A stretch of DNA of 38,479 nucleotides from an uncultured Phascolarctobacterium sp. (GCA_900541915.1 UQLS01000019.1:1-38479), one strand, 5' to 3'; numbered from the stretch's first letter, positions 24,863-33,812 are shown. A program made the numbers and translations. Notes: generated by a model from the letters alone, not told the origin.

Positions 24863-24895
24863 AGAACTTACCTCCTTACTCACTAATACCATAGT

Positions 24896-24924
24896 ATTTT
24901 ATCACACTTTATATAAGCTTACAA
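24896..24924 (-). promoter_or_regulatory. Promoter for secG
   Basis: TTGTAA (24919-24924) and TAAAAT (24896-24901) on the minus strand have a 17-base spacer, 34 bases before the secG start. Confidence 0.65.
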
Positions 24925-24980
24925 CGAATTTTTTTAAAATAATTCACAATTCAACTATTTAATTTTTTTATTTACAAAAT

Positions 24981-26684
24981 TCATAAAAGACTGATTGAAT
25001 CATATTCCGGAGCAGCCACATAACGTCCTTTACCGTTAATCAGTCCCCATTTGCCCTTGGCCTGAACAATAGCCGCATCAGGCTGCAAAGCACCAGCTGT
25101 TTCAATGTTTTCATCTAATATAGCTTTGACCTTGCCCTTGCGGTCGATAATACAGTAATGACCCTTAGTATCACGCACAACAGCTAAACTGCCGTAAAAG
25201 GGTGTAGCCTCCTGCCAGTAATTGAGCATAATATGACGGAAGTCTCTGTCGACATAGGTCCAGCGGCTTTGAGTAACTTTAACAGGCGCAATGCCATTGA
25301 CAAAATTTTCTGCAGCATAATAGCCAGCTTTTGTTATCCCCTTGCCCAGTGTATAAAAGCTGCTGCGTCCTTCTGCTTCCACCACTGCCATAGAGCCGTT
25401 ATCCAAGTCAAGCTCACTGACATCTTCATAATCCGGCGGCAGAAGATAACTGCCATCCAAAGCATACCAGGCAGGTTTATCATTAACAAGCGCTGCCACC
25501 TTAGCATCAATAATCTCTGAATTAAAATCATTAGTTGTAGGAATCAGTATCTGACCCTGCGCGTCCGTATACCCTCGCTTCAATACCGTATCATAAAAGC
25601 TTTTGCCTACACCCGGAATAGTCGGTATGCCGGCAACCATGGTAAATGCTGACTGCAACAGTCCGCCTAAAGAAACATTGTGCCTTGTGCGGGTTATCTG
25701 ATACATATCATTATCCAGCTTTTTAAAAGTCGCTGCCTTAAAAGCAAAATTCTCTTTTTCCTGTGCATCAATAAAATGAAAAGCACCGTCATCCTTAAAT
25801 ACTGCTAATCCGTCTTTAAAACCGCGAATATAACGTCCTTCCGGTGCAGTGCATACTTTATTGCCGTCTTTATCAATAAAGTACTGTTCTTCACCTCCGG
25901 CAACCAGTGCCTTGCCTTCAAAAAAACCTTCGGCTTTCTCATACGCAGGCTGTATTTTAAACTCACCTTTACTGTCTACGTAGCCGAACTTTTCATCAAC
26001 TTTAACAGCAGCCAGTCCTTCATAAAATCTGCCAGCTTCTGCAAATACCTGATTACTGCGCAGCTTCTTAGCAGCTGTATAATACCGAAAGCCATCAGCT
26101 TCACCAACAATATACCCGCCCATACCGTCATCTGCTACGCTGTCATACTCACAGGGCCAGATTGTTCTGCCGTCAGCAGCTATAACTCCCATTTTATCCT
26201 GGCGCTGCACAAAAAACTTTCCCTGCTCAAAACGTACTTTTTCATACAGGCACGGCACAAGCTCTGCGCCGCTGCTGCTTAGCACGCCCCAGCCTTTATC
26301 CCGTACCAGCCACAGTCCATCCTGCAGCTTTTTTATTCTTTTATACTGCAAAGGTATGATAATATTTCCCCGGCAATCACTTACACCTAATTTGCCATCT
26401 TTTTTCAGCAAAAGATATTCTGCATCAAGTCGTCTGATTTTTTCGTACTCTGCCGCCAGAATAAAAGTGCCTTTACTGTCTAAAACACCATAATTGCCAT
26501 CTTTTTCTACAATATATAGTTTATCTGCACTCAATGCCTGCTCTTTCATCTGCTGCCAGGTCTGATGCTGGCGATAACGTTCCAAAACCTCATCAAACAT
26601 AGGATGCTCAGCAGCATTAACCACACTGCTTCCCCACAGACATACACATGCAGCGGCAGCAGCCGCTAAATATTTCAGCTTCAT
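24981..26684 (-). CDS. Secreted WG-repeat protein
   Basis: A 567-residue protein with an amino-terminal signal peptide (KYLAAAAAACVCLWGSSVVNA) and at least seven WG repeats, each roughly of the form hxxxdGxyGvlDxkGxxxxPxxYdxi. Examples are the units beginning GNYGVLDSKG, GWGVLSSSG, KMGVIAADG, KFGYVDSKG and KWGLINGKG. WG repeats probably fold as beta-propeller-like or binding units; no enzyme role is established. An upstream frame extension is possible, but the ATG at 26682-26684 follows AGGAAG and directly precedes the signal peptide. A terminator separates it from eno, and no terminator is visible after it. Confidence 0.82.
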   Translation of the reverse strand: MKLKYLAAAAAACVCLWGSSVVNAAEHPMFDEVLERYRQHQTWQQMKEQALSADKLYIVEKDGNYGVLDSKGTFILAAEYEKIRRLDAEYLLLKKDGKLGVSDCRGNIIIPLQYKRIKKLQDGLWLVRDKGWGVLSSSGAELVPCLYEKVRFEQGKFFVQRQDKMGVIAADGRTIWPCEYDSVADDGMGGYIVGEADGFRYYTAAKKLRSNQVFAEAGRFYEGLAAVKVDEKFGYVDSKGEFKIQPAYEKAEGFFEGKALVAGGEEQYFIDKDGNKVCTAPEGRYIRGFKDGLAVFKDDGAFHFIDAQEKENFAFKAATFKKLDNDMYQITRTRHNVSLGGLLQSAFTMVAGIPTIPGVGKSFYDTVLKRGYTDAQGQILIPTTNDFNSEIIDAKVAALVNDKPAWYALDGSYLLPPDYEDVSELDLDNGSMAVVEAEGRSSFYTLGKGITKAGYYAAENFVNGIAPVKVTQSRWTYVDRDFRHIMLNYWQEATPFYGSLAVVRDTKGHYCIIDRKGKVKAILDENIETAGALQPDAAIVQAKGKWGLINGKGRYVAAPEYDSISLL

Positions 26685-26708
26685 TTTCTTCCTGCTTTCT
26701 AAACAAAA

Positions 26709-26742
26709 TAAGGGCAAAGACTTAAAAGCCTTTGCCCTTTGA
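26709..26742 (-). terminator. Terminator after eno
   Basis: AAAGGGCAAAGG and the complementary TCTTTGCCCTT form a hairpin followed by TTATTTTG on the minus strand. It closes the glycolytic operon. Confidence 0.85.
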
Positions 26743-26750
26743 TTATAACA

Positions 26751-28034
26751 TTATTGAATGTTATAGAAAACTTTTTTGCCGTTATATTTAGCAGCTTTGC
26801 CGAGATCTTCTTCGATACGCAGCAGCTGGTTGTATTTTGCCACACGGTCGGTACGTGCCGGCGCACCGGTCTTGATTTGACCAGCGTTAACAGCAACAGC
26901 AATATCTGCCAGAGTAGTATCTTCGGTTTCACCGCTGCGGTGAGAAATAATGCAGGTATAGCCTGCACGTTTAGCAGTTTCAATAGCATTGAAGGTTTCA
27001 GTAAGAGTGCCAATCTGATTTACTTTAATCAGAATAGCGTTAGCTACGCCTTTTTCAATGCCGGCTTTCAGACGTTCTTCATTAGTAACGAACAGATCGT
27101 CGCCTACCAGCTGAACTTTGCCGCCCAGTTTATCGGTAAGAGCTTTCCAGCCTTCCCAGTCATCTTCTGCCAGACCATCTTCAATGGAAATGATAGGATA
27201 TTTTTCGCACAGAGCAGCCAGATAATCAACCATTTCAGCAGAAGTCTTTACGATACCTTCGCCAGCCAGGTTATATTTGCCGTCTTCATACATTTCGCTG
27301 GAAGCAACGTCCAGAGCAATAACAATGTCTTCGCCCGGTTTGTAGCCAGCTTTTTCTACAGCTTCCAAAATTACTTCGATAGCTTCTTCATTGCATTTCA
27401 GGTCAGGAGCAAAACCGCCTTCATCACCCAGTGCAGTGCTGAGACCTTTAGATTTCAGCAAAGCTTTCAGATTATGATAGATTTCTGCATTCATACGCAG
27501 AGCTTCTGCAAAGGATTTTGCGCCAACAGGCATAATCATGAATTCCTGAATATCAACATTGTTATCAGCATGCTGACCGCCGTTTAAGATGTTCATCATT
27601 GGAACCGGCAGTTCTTTGGCAGCAACGCCGCCCAGATACAGATACAGAGGCAGGCCAACGGAAGCAGCTGCAGCTTTTGCTACTGCCATGGACACGCCCA
27701 GGATAGCATTGGCACCCAATTTACCTTTATTGGGAGTACCATCAAGACGAACCAGCAGTTCGTCAATTTCAGTCTGACGGGTAGCTTCCAGACCGATTAT
27801 TGCCTCGGCAATAACATCGTTAACATTGTCAACAGCTTTGGTAACACCTTTACCAAGATAACGTTCTTTATCACCGTCACGAAGTTCTACAGCTTCATGT
27901 ACGCCGGTAGATGCGCCGGAGGGAACTGCAGCACGGCCAACAGCACCGTCTTCCAGGCATACTTCTACTTCCACAGTCGGATTGCCGCGGGAGTCAAGAA
28001 TCTCACGAGCATAAACTTCAGTAATCATTGCCAT
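26751..28034 (-). CDS. eno: Enolase
   Basis: Enolase turns 2-phosphoglycerate into phosphoenolpyruvate. With the chosen start it has 427 residues, and holds the amino-terminal REILDSRGNPTVEVEV, the Mg-binding and catalytic segments ALDVASSEMY, SIEDGLAEDDW and QLVGDDLFVTN, and the signature SHRSGETEDTTLADIAVA. A GTG three codons further upstream touches GAGG, so the ATG at 28032-28034 is preferred. It is the last gene of the glycolytic operon, 21 bases after gpmI. Confidence 0.98.
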   Translation of the reverse strand: MAMITEVYAREILDSRGNPTVEVEVCLEDGAVGRAAVPSGASTGVHEAVELRDGDKERYLGKGVTKAVDNVNDVIAEAIIGLEATRQTEIDELLVRLDGTPNKGKLGANAILGVSMAVAKAAAASVGLPLYLYLGGVAAKELPVPMMNILNGGQHADNNVDIQEFMIMPVGAKSFAEALRMNAEIYHNLKALLKSKGLSTALGDEGGFAPDLKCNEEAIEVILEAVEKAGYKPGEDIVIALDVASSEMYEDGKYNLAGEGIVKTSAEMVDYLAALCEKYPIISIEDGLAEDDWEGWKALTDKLGGKVQLVGDDLFVTNEERLKAGIEKGVANAILIKVNQIGTLTETFNAIETAKRAGYTCIISHRSGETEDTTLADIAVAVNAGQIKTGAPARTDRVAKYNQLLRIEEDLGKAAKYNGKKVFYNIQ

Positions 28035-28055
28035 AATCTTCACACCTCAAATTTA

Positions 28056-29579
28056 TTATTTTTCCATCAGGCTGCTGCCAGTCATAGCAGCAGGCTTATC
28101 AATATGCAAAAGTTCCAGCAGCGTCGGCGCAATATCTGCCAAAATGCCGCTGTGCAGCTGATGTTTTTCATTGCTTACCAAAATAAACGGTACAGGATTG
28201 GTAGTATGAGCAGTATGCGGCTGTCCGGTTGCTTCATCCGTCATTTTTTCCAGATTGCCGTGGTCAGCAGTAATGCATACACTGCCGTCAAGTTCCAGAA
28301 TCTTTGCCACAATCCTGCCGACACATTCGTCCACAGTTTCCATTGCTTTTACAGCAGCTTCCATTACTCCTGTATGACCAATCATATCCGGGTTGGCAAA
28401 ATTCAGAATAACTACGTCAAATTTATCTTTATCCAGCTCTGCAAGCAAAGCTTCCGTAACTTCACGGGCGCTCATTTCCGGCTGCAAATCATAGGTAGCA
28501 ACCTTCGGGGAAGGAATCAGGATACGTTCTTCCCCAGGATTAGGAGCTTCTACACCGCCATTAAAGAAAAAGGTTACATGCGCGTATTTTTCCGTTTCCG
28601 CAATACGCAGCTGCTGCAAGCCCTGCTTTGCCAGCACTTCGCCCAAAGTGTCCTCATAGGTCTGCGGCGGAAAAGCAACCGGTGCAGCAATCGTCGCATC
28701 ATACTGAGTCATGCAGACAAAGTTAACAGGCAATACGCCTTCCGGACGTTTAAAACCGTCAAATTCGCTTTCGCTCAGTGCTCTTGTCATCTGACGTGCA
28801 CGGTCAGGACGGAAGTTAAAGAAAACAATACCGTCACCGGCAGTAATTCTGCCGTCATTTTCACCTACGATAAAGGGAATAACAAATTCATCGGTCACAC
28901 CTTGCTCATAGGAACGTTCCACGCCGCTGACAGCATCATCGGCATGTTCGCCTTCACCCAATACCAAAGCGCGGTAAGCCTTTTCTGTACGCTCCCAGCG
29001 TTTATCGCGGTCCATAGCATAATAACGGCCGCTTACAGTAGCTATCTTGCCTACGCCAATCTGCTGCATAGCTTCCTGCAGCTGCTGCAGATAAGTAACA
29101 GCAGTCTTAGGTCCTACATCACGTCCGTCCAAAAAGGCATGTACATACACCTTTTCCAGACCTTGCTGACGCGCCATTTCCACAAGAGCAATCACATGAT
29201 CCAAATGACTGTGCACACCACCGTCAGACAAAAGACCCATTAAATGCAGTGCCTTACCGGCAGCCTTCGTCTTAGCCATAACATCGGTAAGAACATGATT
29301 GGTAAAGAAATCGCCGTCTTTAACTGCCTTGGTAATGCGGGTCAGTTCCTGATAAATAATGCGGCCCGCACCAATATTCAGATGACCTACTTCAGAATTG
29401 CCCATCTGTCCCTCCGGCAGCCCAACAGCACCGCCGCTGGCTTCCAGTGTAGTATGGGGATATTCTGCAAAAAATTTATCCAGGCAGGGTGTCGCAGCCA
29501 CAGCAGCAGCATTGCTGCTGCTGGCGGGCGCGATTCCCCAACCGTCAAGAATCATCAGTAAAACAGGTTTTTTAGCCAT
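28056..29579 (-). CDS. gpmI: 2,3-bisphosphoglycerate-independent phosphoglycerate mutase
   Basis: GpmI interconverts 3- and 2-phosphoglycerate using two Mn ions and a phosphoserine intermediate. The 507 residues are typical. The amino terminus PVLLMILDGWG carries a metal-binding Asp; the nucleophile Ser is in MGNSEVGHLNIGAGR near residue 62; metal ligands also lie in VCITADHGNLE and AHTTNPVPFI. It lies 12 bases downstream of the pgk-tpi fusion and is upstream of eno. Confidence 0.97.
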   Translation of the reverse strand: MAKKPVLLMILDGWGIAPASSSNAAAVAATPCLDKFFAEYPHTTLEASGGAVGLPEGQMGNSEVGHLNIGAGRIIYQELTRITKAVKDGDFFTNHVLTDVMAKTKAAGKALHLMGLLSDGGVHSHLDHVIALVEMARQQGLEKVYVHAFLDGRDVGPKTAVTYLQQLQEAMQQIGVGKIATVSGRYYAMDRDKRWERTEKAYRALVLGEGEHADDAVSGVERSYEQGVTDEFVIPFIVGENDGRITAGDGIVFFNFRPDRARQMTRALSESEFDGFKRPEGVLPVNFVCMTQYDATIAAPVAFPPQTYEDTLGEVLAKQGLQQLRIAETEKYAHVTFFFNGGVEAPNPGEERILIPSPKVATYDLQPEMSAREVTEALLAELDKDKFDVVILNFANPDMIGHTGVMEAAVKAMETVDECVGRIVAKILELDGSVCITADHGNLEKMTDEATGQPHTAHTTNPVPFILVSNEKHQLHSGILADIAPTLLELLHIDKPAAMTGSSLMEK

Positions 29580-29591
29580 TGTCAGCCTCGC

Positions 29592-31517
29592 TTAAAAACT
29601 GCGCACAATAGCCGCAAATTTAGCTGCGTCCAGGCTTGCACCGCCAACCAGTACGCCGTCGATACCGCTGATATTAAATTCAGCAGCATTTTCCGGAGTT
29701 ACGCTGCCGCCGTACAGGATGCGTACCTTTCTAGCAACCTCTTCAGAGAAGATGCGGGCAACTTTAGCACGAATCATGCGGCAAACTTCCAGTGCGTCTT
29801 CAGCTGTTGCTGCTTTACCGGTACCAATAGCCCAAAGCGGCTCATAGGCAATTACCAGATTTTCTGCATCTTCAGCAGAAACTACTTTGAGAGCGCTTTG
29901 CAGCTGCATGCTGATTTTGCGTGCAGTCTTGCCTGCTTCACGTTCAGCCAGATTTTCGCCTACGCACAGCACAGGCTTCAGACCGTTGCGATAAGCAGCA
30001 GTCATCTTGCGGGCAACATTTATTTCGTTGTCGCCAAACATGGTGCGGCGTTCGCTGTGGCCGATAATTACATACTCAGCGCAGATATCAGCAATCATAG
30101 CGCCGGAAACAGCTCCGGTATAAGCACCAGCATCTTCCCAGTGCAGGTCCTGAGCACCATAGCCGACATGTTTGCCGTCAATAGCATCAGCAACGCTTTC
30201 TAAAGCTGTGAAGGGCGGAAATACTACTACTTCATTTAAAGTACCGTTAGTTTCCATAACGATATCTTCTGCCAGCTCTACTGCTTCATTAACGTTTTTG
30301 TGCATCTTCCAGTTACCGGCAACCATTTTGCGGCGCAGGTCGTCCAGTGCAGCTACGCCGGGCAGTACCTTGCCTTCCAGATATTCCAGCGATGCACCGC
30401 CGCCAGTGGAGATATGGCTGATTTTATTAGCCAGACCCAGTTTTTCAATAGCAGCAACGGAGTCGCCGCCGCCGACAATGCTGACAGCACGGCTCTTGGC
30501 AACTGCTTTGGCAACTGCTTCGGTACCTTTGCAGAAAGCATCCATTTCAAATACGCCCATAGGTCCGTTCCAGACAATCATCTTAGCGTCTTTCAGCGCT
30601 TCTGCATAAGCAGCACGGGTTTCTTCACCGATATCAAGAGCCATGTACTCCTGATTCAGATTGTCGATTTTTTCAGTAACATGTTTAGCGTCAGCAGCAA
30701 AGGCTTCGGACATTACCAGGTCAGTAGGCAGAAGCATATTTACTTTATTGGCTTTCGCTTTAGCCAGCAGTTCCTTAGCCAGTTCCATCTTATCTTCTTC
30801 AACTAAGGACTTGCCAACCTTATAGCCTTGAGCAGCCAGGAAGGTATTTGCCATGCCGCCGCCGATAAGGAGGGTGTCTACCTTATCCAGCAGGTTTTCA
30901 ATAACGCCGATTTTATCGGAAACCTTAGCACCACCGATAATAGCTGCAAAGGGATGCAGCGGTTCAGTAACGGCGCGGCCGACAAACTTGATTTCCTTTT
31001 CCAGCAGGAAGCCTGCTGCAGCAGGCAGGAAATGAGTTACGCCTTCAACAGAAGCATGAGCTCTGTGAGAAACGCCGAAACCGTCATTGATATACAAATC
31101 AGCTAAAGAAGCCAGTTTTTCAGCAAATTCAAGATTGTTTTTTTCTTCTTCTTTATGGAAGCGGAGATTTTCCAGCAGCAGTACCTGTCCTGCTTTGAGG
31201 GCTTTGGCAGCAGCTTTGGCTTCCTTGCCCACACAATCAGGAGCAAAGGCAACTTTCTGACCCAGCAGCTTGCTTAAATGTTCAGCAACCGGAGCCAGAG
31301 AATATTTCATATTTACTTCTCCCTTAGGACGTCCCAAGTGAGCCATCAGAATAACTGCTGCTTTATTTTCCAGCAGATATTTGATGGTATCTAAAGAAGC
31401 GCGAATCCTGGTATCATCGGAAATATTACCGTTATCGTCAAAAGGAACGTTAAAGTCCACACGTACCAGCACTTTTTTGCCGGCAACCTCAAGATCGCGA
31501 ATACTTTTTTTATCCAT
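29592..31517 (-). CDS. pgk-tpiA: Fused phosphoglycerate kinase / triosephosphate isomerase
   Basis: One uninterrupted frame of 641 residues encodes both enzymes. Residues 1-393 are phosphoglycerate kinase (VDFNVPFDDNG, AHLGRPKGE, GPMGVFEMDAF, GGGDSVAAIEKLG), ending with the normal PGK end LPGVAALDD. Residues 394-641 are triosephosphate isomerase (VAGNWKMHK with catalytic Lys, IIGHSERR with His, AYEPLWAIGTG with Glu, LYGGSVTPENAAEF). The junction LRRKMVAG has CTG (30336-30338) where TIM normally has its starting Met, and no stop codon or ribosome binding site lies before M398. A PGK-TIM fusion is known from Thermotoga maritima. All key residues are present, so both activities are expected. Confidence 0.96.
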   Translation of the reverse strand: MDKKSIRDLEVAGKKVLVRVDFNVPFDDNGNISDDTRIRASLDTIKYLLENKAAVILMAHLGRPKGEVNMKYSLAPVAEHLSKLLGQKVAFAPDCVGKEAKAAAKALKAGQVLLLENLRFHKEEEKNNLEFAEKLASLADLYINDGFGVSHRAHASVEGVTHFLPAAAGFLLEKEIKFVGRAVTEPLHPFAAIIGGAKVSDKIGVIENLLDKVDTLLIGGGMANTFLAAQGYKVGKSLVEEDKMELAKELLAKAKANKVNMLLPTDLVMSEAFAADAKHVTEKIDNLNQEYMALDIGEETRAAYAEALKDAKMIVWNGPMGVFEMDAFCKGTEAVAKAVAKSRAVSIVGGGDSVAAIEKLGLANKISHISTGGGASLEYLEGKVLPGVAALDDLRRKMVAGNWKMHKNVNEAVELAEDIVMETNGTLNEVVVFPPFTALESVADAIDGKHVGYGAQDLHWEDAGAYTGAVSGAMIADICAEYVIIGHSERRTMFGDNEINVARKMTAAYRNGLKPVLCVGENLAEREAGKTARKISMQLQSALKVVSAEDAENLVIAYEPLWAIGTGKAATAEDALEVCRMIRAKVARIFSEEVARKVRILYGGSVTPENAAEFNISGIDGVLVGGASLDAAKFAAIVRSF

Positions 31518-31534
31518 TAAAATTTACCCCTATC

Positions 31535-32539
31535 TTACAGGCCTTTTTTAGCAATATAGCAAGCCAGATCTACAACGCGGTTGGAATAACCCCATTCATT
31601 ATCATACCAGCTGACAACTTTAGCCATACGCGGGCCAACCATCATAGTGGACAGACCGTCAACAATGGAGCTCAGCGGGCAGCCGTTGTAATCGCGGGAA
31701 ACCAGCGGCAGTTCATTGTAGCCCATGATGCCTTTCAGTTTGCCTTCAGCAGCTTCTTTCAAAGCAGCATTGATTTCTTCTGCAGTAGTGTCGGTTTTCA
31801 GCAGTACGGTCAGGTCAGTGATGGAAACGTTCGGAGTAGGAACGCGCATAGCAAAACCGTTCAGTTTGCCTTTCAGTTCCGGCAGTACCAGGGCAACAGC
31901 TTTAGCAGCACCGGTAGTGGTCGGGATGATGGAGCAAGCTGCAGCACGAGCACGGCGCAGGTCTTTATGCGGCAGGTCCAGGATACGCTGGTCATTGGTG
32001 TAGGAGTGAACAGTGGTCATCAGGCCGCTTTCGATACCGAATTTTTCCAGCAATACTTTGGTGAATGGAGCCAGGCAGTTAGTGGTGCAGGAAGCATTGG
32101 AAATAATGTTATGCTGTGCAGGATCATATTTTTCTTCGTTAACACCCATAACGATGGTGATATCTTCCTGTTTTGCAGGTGCGGAAATAATAACTTTTTT
32201 AGCGCCAGCGTCCAGATGAGCTTTAGCTTTCGGGCCTTCGGTGAAACGACCGGTAGATTCAACAACGATTTCTACACCCAGTTCGCCCCAGGGCAGTTTG
32301 CCAGGATCGGTTTGAGCCAGAACTTTTACTCTATGACCGTCAACTACGATATAGTCGCCGTCAACAGTTACTTCATGAGGGAAAGTACCATGCACGGAAT
32401 CATATTTCAGCAGATGAGCTAAAGTAGCAGCGTCGGTCAGGTCGTTAACAGCAACAACCTCAACTTCAGGATTAGAGAATGCAACGCGGAAAACTTCGCG
32501 GCCGATACGGCCAAAACCATTGATACCAATTTTTGTCAT
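31535..32539 (-). CDS. gap: Glyceraldehyde-3-phosphate dehydrogenase
   Basis: This enzyme oxidises glyceraldehyde 3-phosphate to 1,3-bisphosphoglycerate with NAD. The 334 residues begin KIGINGFGRIGREVFR (Rossmann fold), have VAVNDLTD where Asp favours NAD over NADP, and hold the catalytic SNASCTTNCLAP near residue 150. It follows cggR and precedes pgk-tpi by 17 bases. The start ATG follows AAGGAGG, a stronger site than that of cggR, consistent with higher expression of gap. Confidence 0.98.
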   Translation of the reverse strand: MTKIGINGFGRIGREVFRVAFSNPEVEVVAVNDLTDAATLAHLLKYDSVHGTFPHEVTVDGDYIVVDGHRVKVLAQTDPGKLPWGELGVEIVVESTGRFTEGPKAKAHLDAGAKKVIISAPAKQEDITIVMGVNEEKYDPAQHNIISNASCTTNCLAPFTKVLLEKFGIESGLMTTVHSYTNDQRILDLPHKDLRRARAAACSIIPTTTGAAKAVALVLPELKGKLNGFAMRVPTPNVSITDLTVLLKTDTTAEEINAALKEAAEGKLKGIMGYNELPLVSRDYNGCPLSSIVDGLSTMMVGPRMAKVVSWYDNEWGYSNRVVDLACYIAKKGL

Positions 32540-32583
32540 AGTAATTCCTCCTTAGATTTACAATGAATATATTTTATATTTTT

Positions 32584-32595
32584 GCACTAAAGTGC
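32584..32595 (-). other. Small hairpin between cggR and gap
   Basis: GCAC-TTTA-GTGC lies a few bases after the cggR stop on the minus strand, with no T run. In B. subtilis the cggR-gapA message is cleaved near a hairpin in this place. The hairpin here is short, so the parallel is tentative. Confidence 0.35.
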
Positions 32596-32598
32596 TTA

Positions 32599-33636
32599 TT
32601 AAGCTTTTTCTGACGACATCCTGATTATTTCTCTGGCTGCCGCTTCATCGGTAATAAGTATATCCTGTCTGGAAGCGCGGATAACGGAAAGAATGGCAGC
32701 CGCTTTGGAACGTCCGCCGGCAACACCGATAATAGTACCGATGTGCTGCAAATCCTGCAGCATCAGTCCGGCATTATTGGTCATAAAAACCTGCCTGCCG
32801 TCCAGTGCGCAATACTGACCAAAAGCTTCGCCTACAGCACCGTCTGCTTCCAACTTACTGATAACCTCAGGCGGCAGACGTCTGTGCCGAGCCATAATGC
32901 TGGCCCTGCCAACGCCGTGCACCAAGATATCTGCCCGCTTGATAATATCGACAACAGAACGTACGCCGATATCCTCCCGCAGGATGCTGTTTAAGATTTC
33001 TTCACTGACGCTGTCCGGCACATACAGCTGCCTGTAAGCTGCTCCCATGCGCTGCGCCAGTACCGTAGCTATGGTATTAGCCTGCAGCTCCACATTATCT
33101 CCCAAACCGCCTCGCGCCGGAACAACCATGGTATCCGGCTGGCTGCCGGTAATATTAGCTGCCATTGCCGCCATAGTGGTACCGCCGCTGACTGCGACGA
33201 TATGTCTGCCGCCATCGCCAAGCAGTTTGCTGAGGATACGTGCCGCGGTACGGCCTATCTCTCTCTTGACGATGTCCTCCTGGTCAGAGTCGCCCGGGAT
33301 GATAACTACCCTGCCGATATGCAGCGTTTCACTGAGGGTATTTTCCAAAAAGGAAATATCCTGCAGCTTACGCACATAATCAGCCAGCTCCGTAAGGATA
33401 TTCATACCTTCATCTGTCACTGACATGCCTGCCGCAGAAAAGGCCAGCAGACCGCTTTTTTTCAAAAAGTCCACCTGAGAGCGCAAAACACGCTCACTCA
33501 ATCCCAGCCTTGCTGCCAGTGCTCTGCGCCCGATAGGATATTCATGGCTGACCTGCCGCAGAATCTGATATCTCTGTACTAACAGGTCGGTTAGTTCGGG
33601 CACTATTTTTTTCTGCAAATTGATAATGCTGTCCAT
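32599..33636 (-). CDS. cggR: Central glycolytic genes regulator CggR
   Basis: CggR is a SorC-family repressor of lower glycolysis genes; fructose 1,6-bisphosphate relieves repression in the studied homologues. The 345 residues consist of an amino-terminal winged helix-turn-helix (GRRALAARLGLSERVLRSQVDFLKKSGLL, about residues 37-65) and the SorC sugar-phosphate-binding domain (IVAVSGGTTMAAMA and VHGVGRASIMARHR among its segments). It heads the operon cggR-gap-pgk-tpi-gpmI-eno, and a repeated GGGACA operator lies in its own leader, which fits autoregulation. Confidence 0.92.
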   Translation of the reverse strand: MDSIINLQKKIVPELTDLLVQRYQILRQVSHEYPIGRRALAARLGLSERVLRSQVDFLKKSGLLAFSAAGMSVTDEGMNILTELADYVRKLQDISFLENTLSETLHIGRVVIIPGDSDQEDIVKREIGRTAARILSKLLGDGGRHIVAVSGGTTMAAMAANITGSQPDTMVVPARGGLGDNVELQANTIATVLAQRMGAAYRQLYVPDSVSEEILNSILREDIGVRSVVDIIKRADILVHGVGRASIMARHRRLPPEVISKLEADGAVGEAFGQYCALDGRQVFMTNNAGLMLQDLQHIGTIIGVAGGRSKAAAILSVIRASRQDILITDEAAAREIIRMSSEKA

Positions 33637-33668
33637 AATAATCCTTCATATTTCAGTATGAAAATTTC

Positions 33669-33696
33669 TGTCCCTCGTGGTACTTTTTGTGTCCCA
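33669..33696 (-). promoter_or_regulatory. Putative CggR operator
   Basis: On the minus strand TGGGACA and AGGGACA are direct repeats with a 21-base period, about two helical turns. The known B. subtilis CggR operator is two direct CGGGAC repeats of similar spacing downstream of the promoter. Here too the site lies about 30-60 bases after the predicted start of transcription. Confidence 0.72.
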
Positions 33697-33733
33697 CGCA
33701 TTCTGCTAAGTTTTCTGAAATATTTCCTTTCTC

Positions 33734-33742
33734 ATTTTAGCA
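33734..33742 (-). promoter_or_regulatory. Extended -10 promoter for the glycolytic operon
   Basis: TGC followed by TAAAAT on the minus strand lies about 98 bases before the cggR start and upstream of the operator. The -35 region is poor. Confidence 0.55.
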
Positions 33743-33812
33743 TAATCTACTTAATAAATAAAGTACTCTAAATTTAAAAAAGCGTAAATTATAAAACAAT
33801 AAATCCAGCAAA

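Noticed and set aside
26742..26750. TGT-TATAAT on the minus strand at the end of eno, as a promoter for the WG-repeat gene
   Set aside because: Transcripts from it would run at once into the strong eno terminator, so it is unlikely to be the main promoter; a role cannot be excluded.
27897..29243. Plus-strand open frame of 448 codons
   Set aside because: It is antisense to gpmI and the start of eno, with shadow-like composition.
29592..30326. Separate tpiA gene starting at internal Met398 of the fusion
   Set aside because: No ribosome binding site lies before that ATG, and no stop codon separates it from pgk.
30853..31106. Small plus-strand frames over pgk-tpi
   Set aside because: They are shadows of the fusion gene on the other strand.
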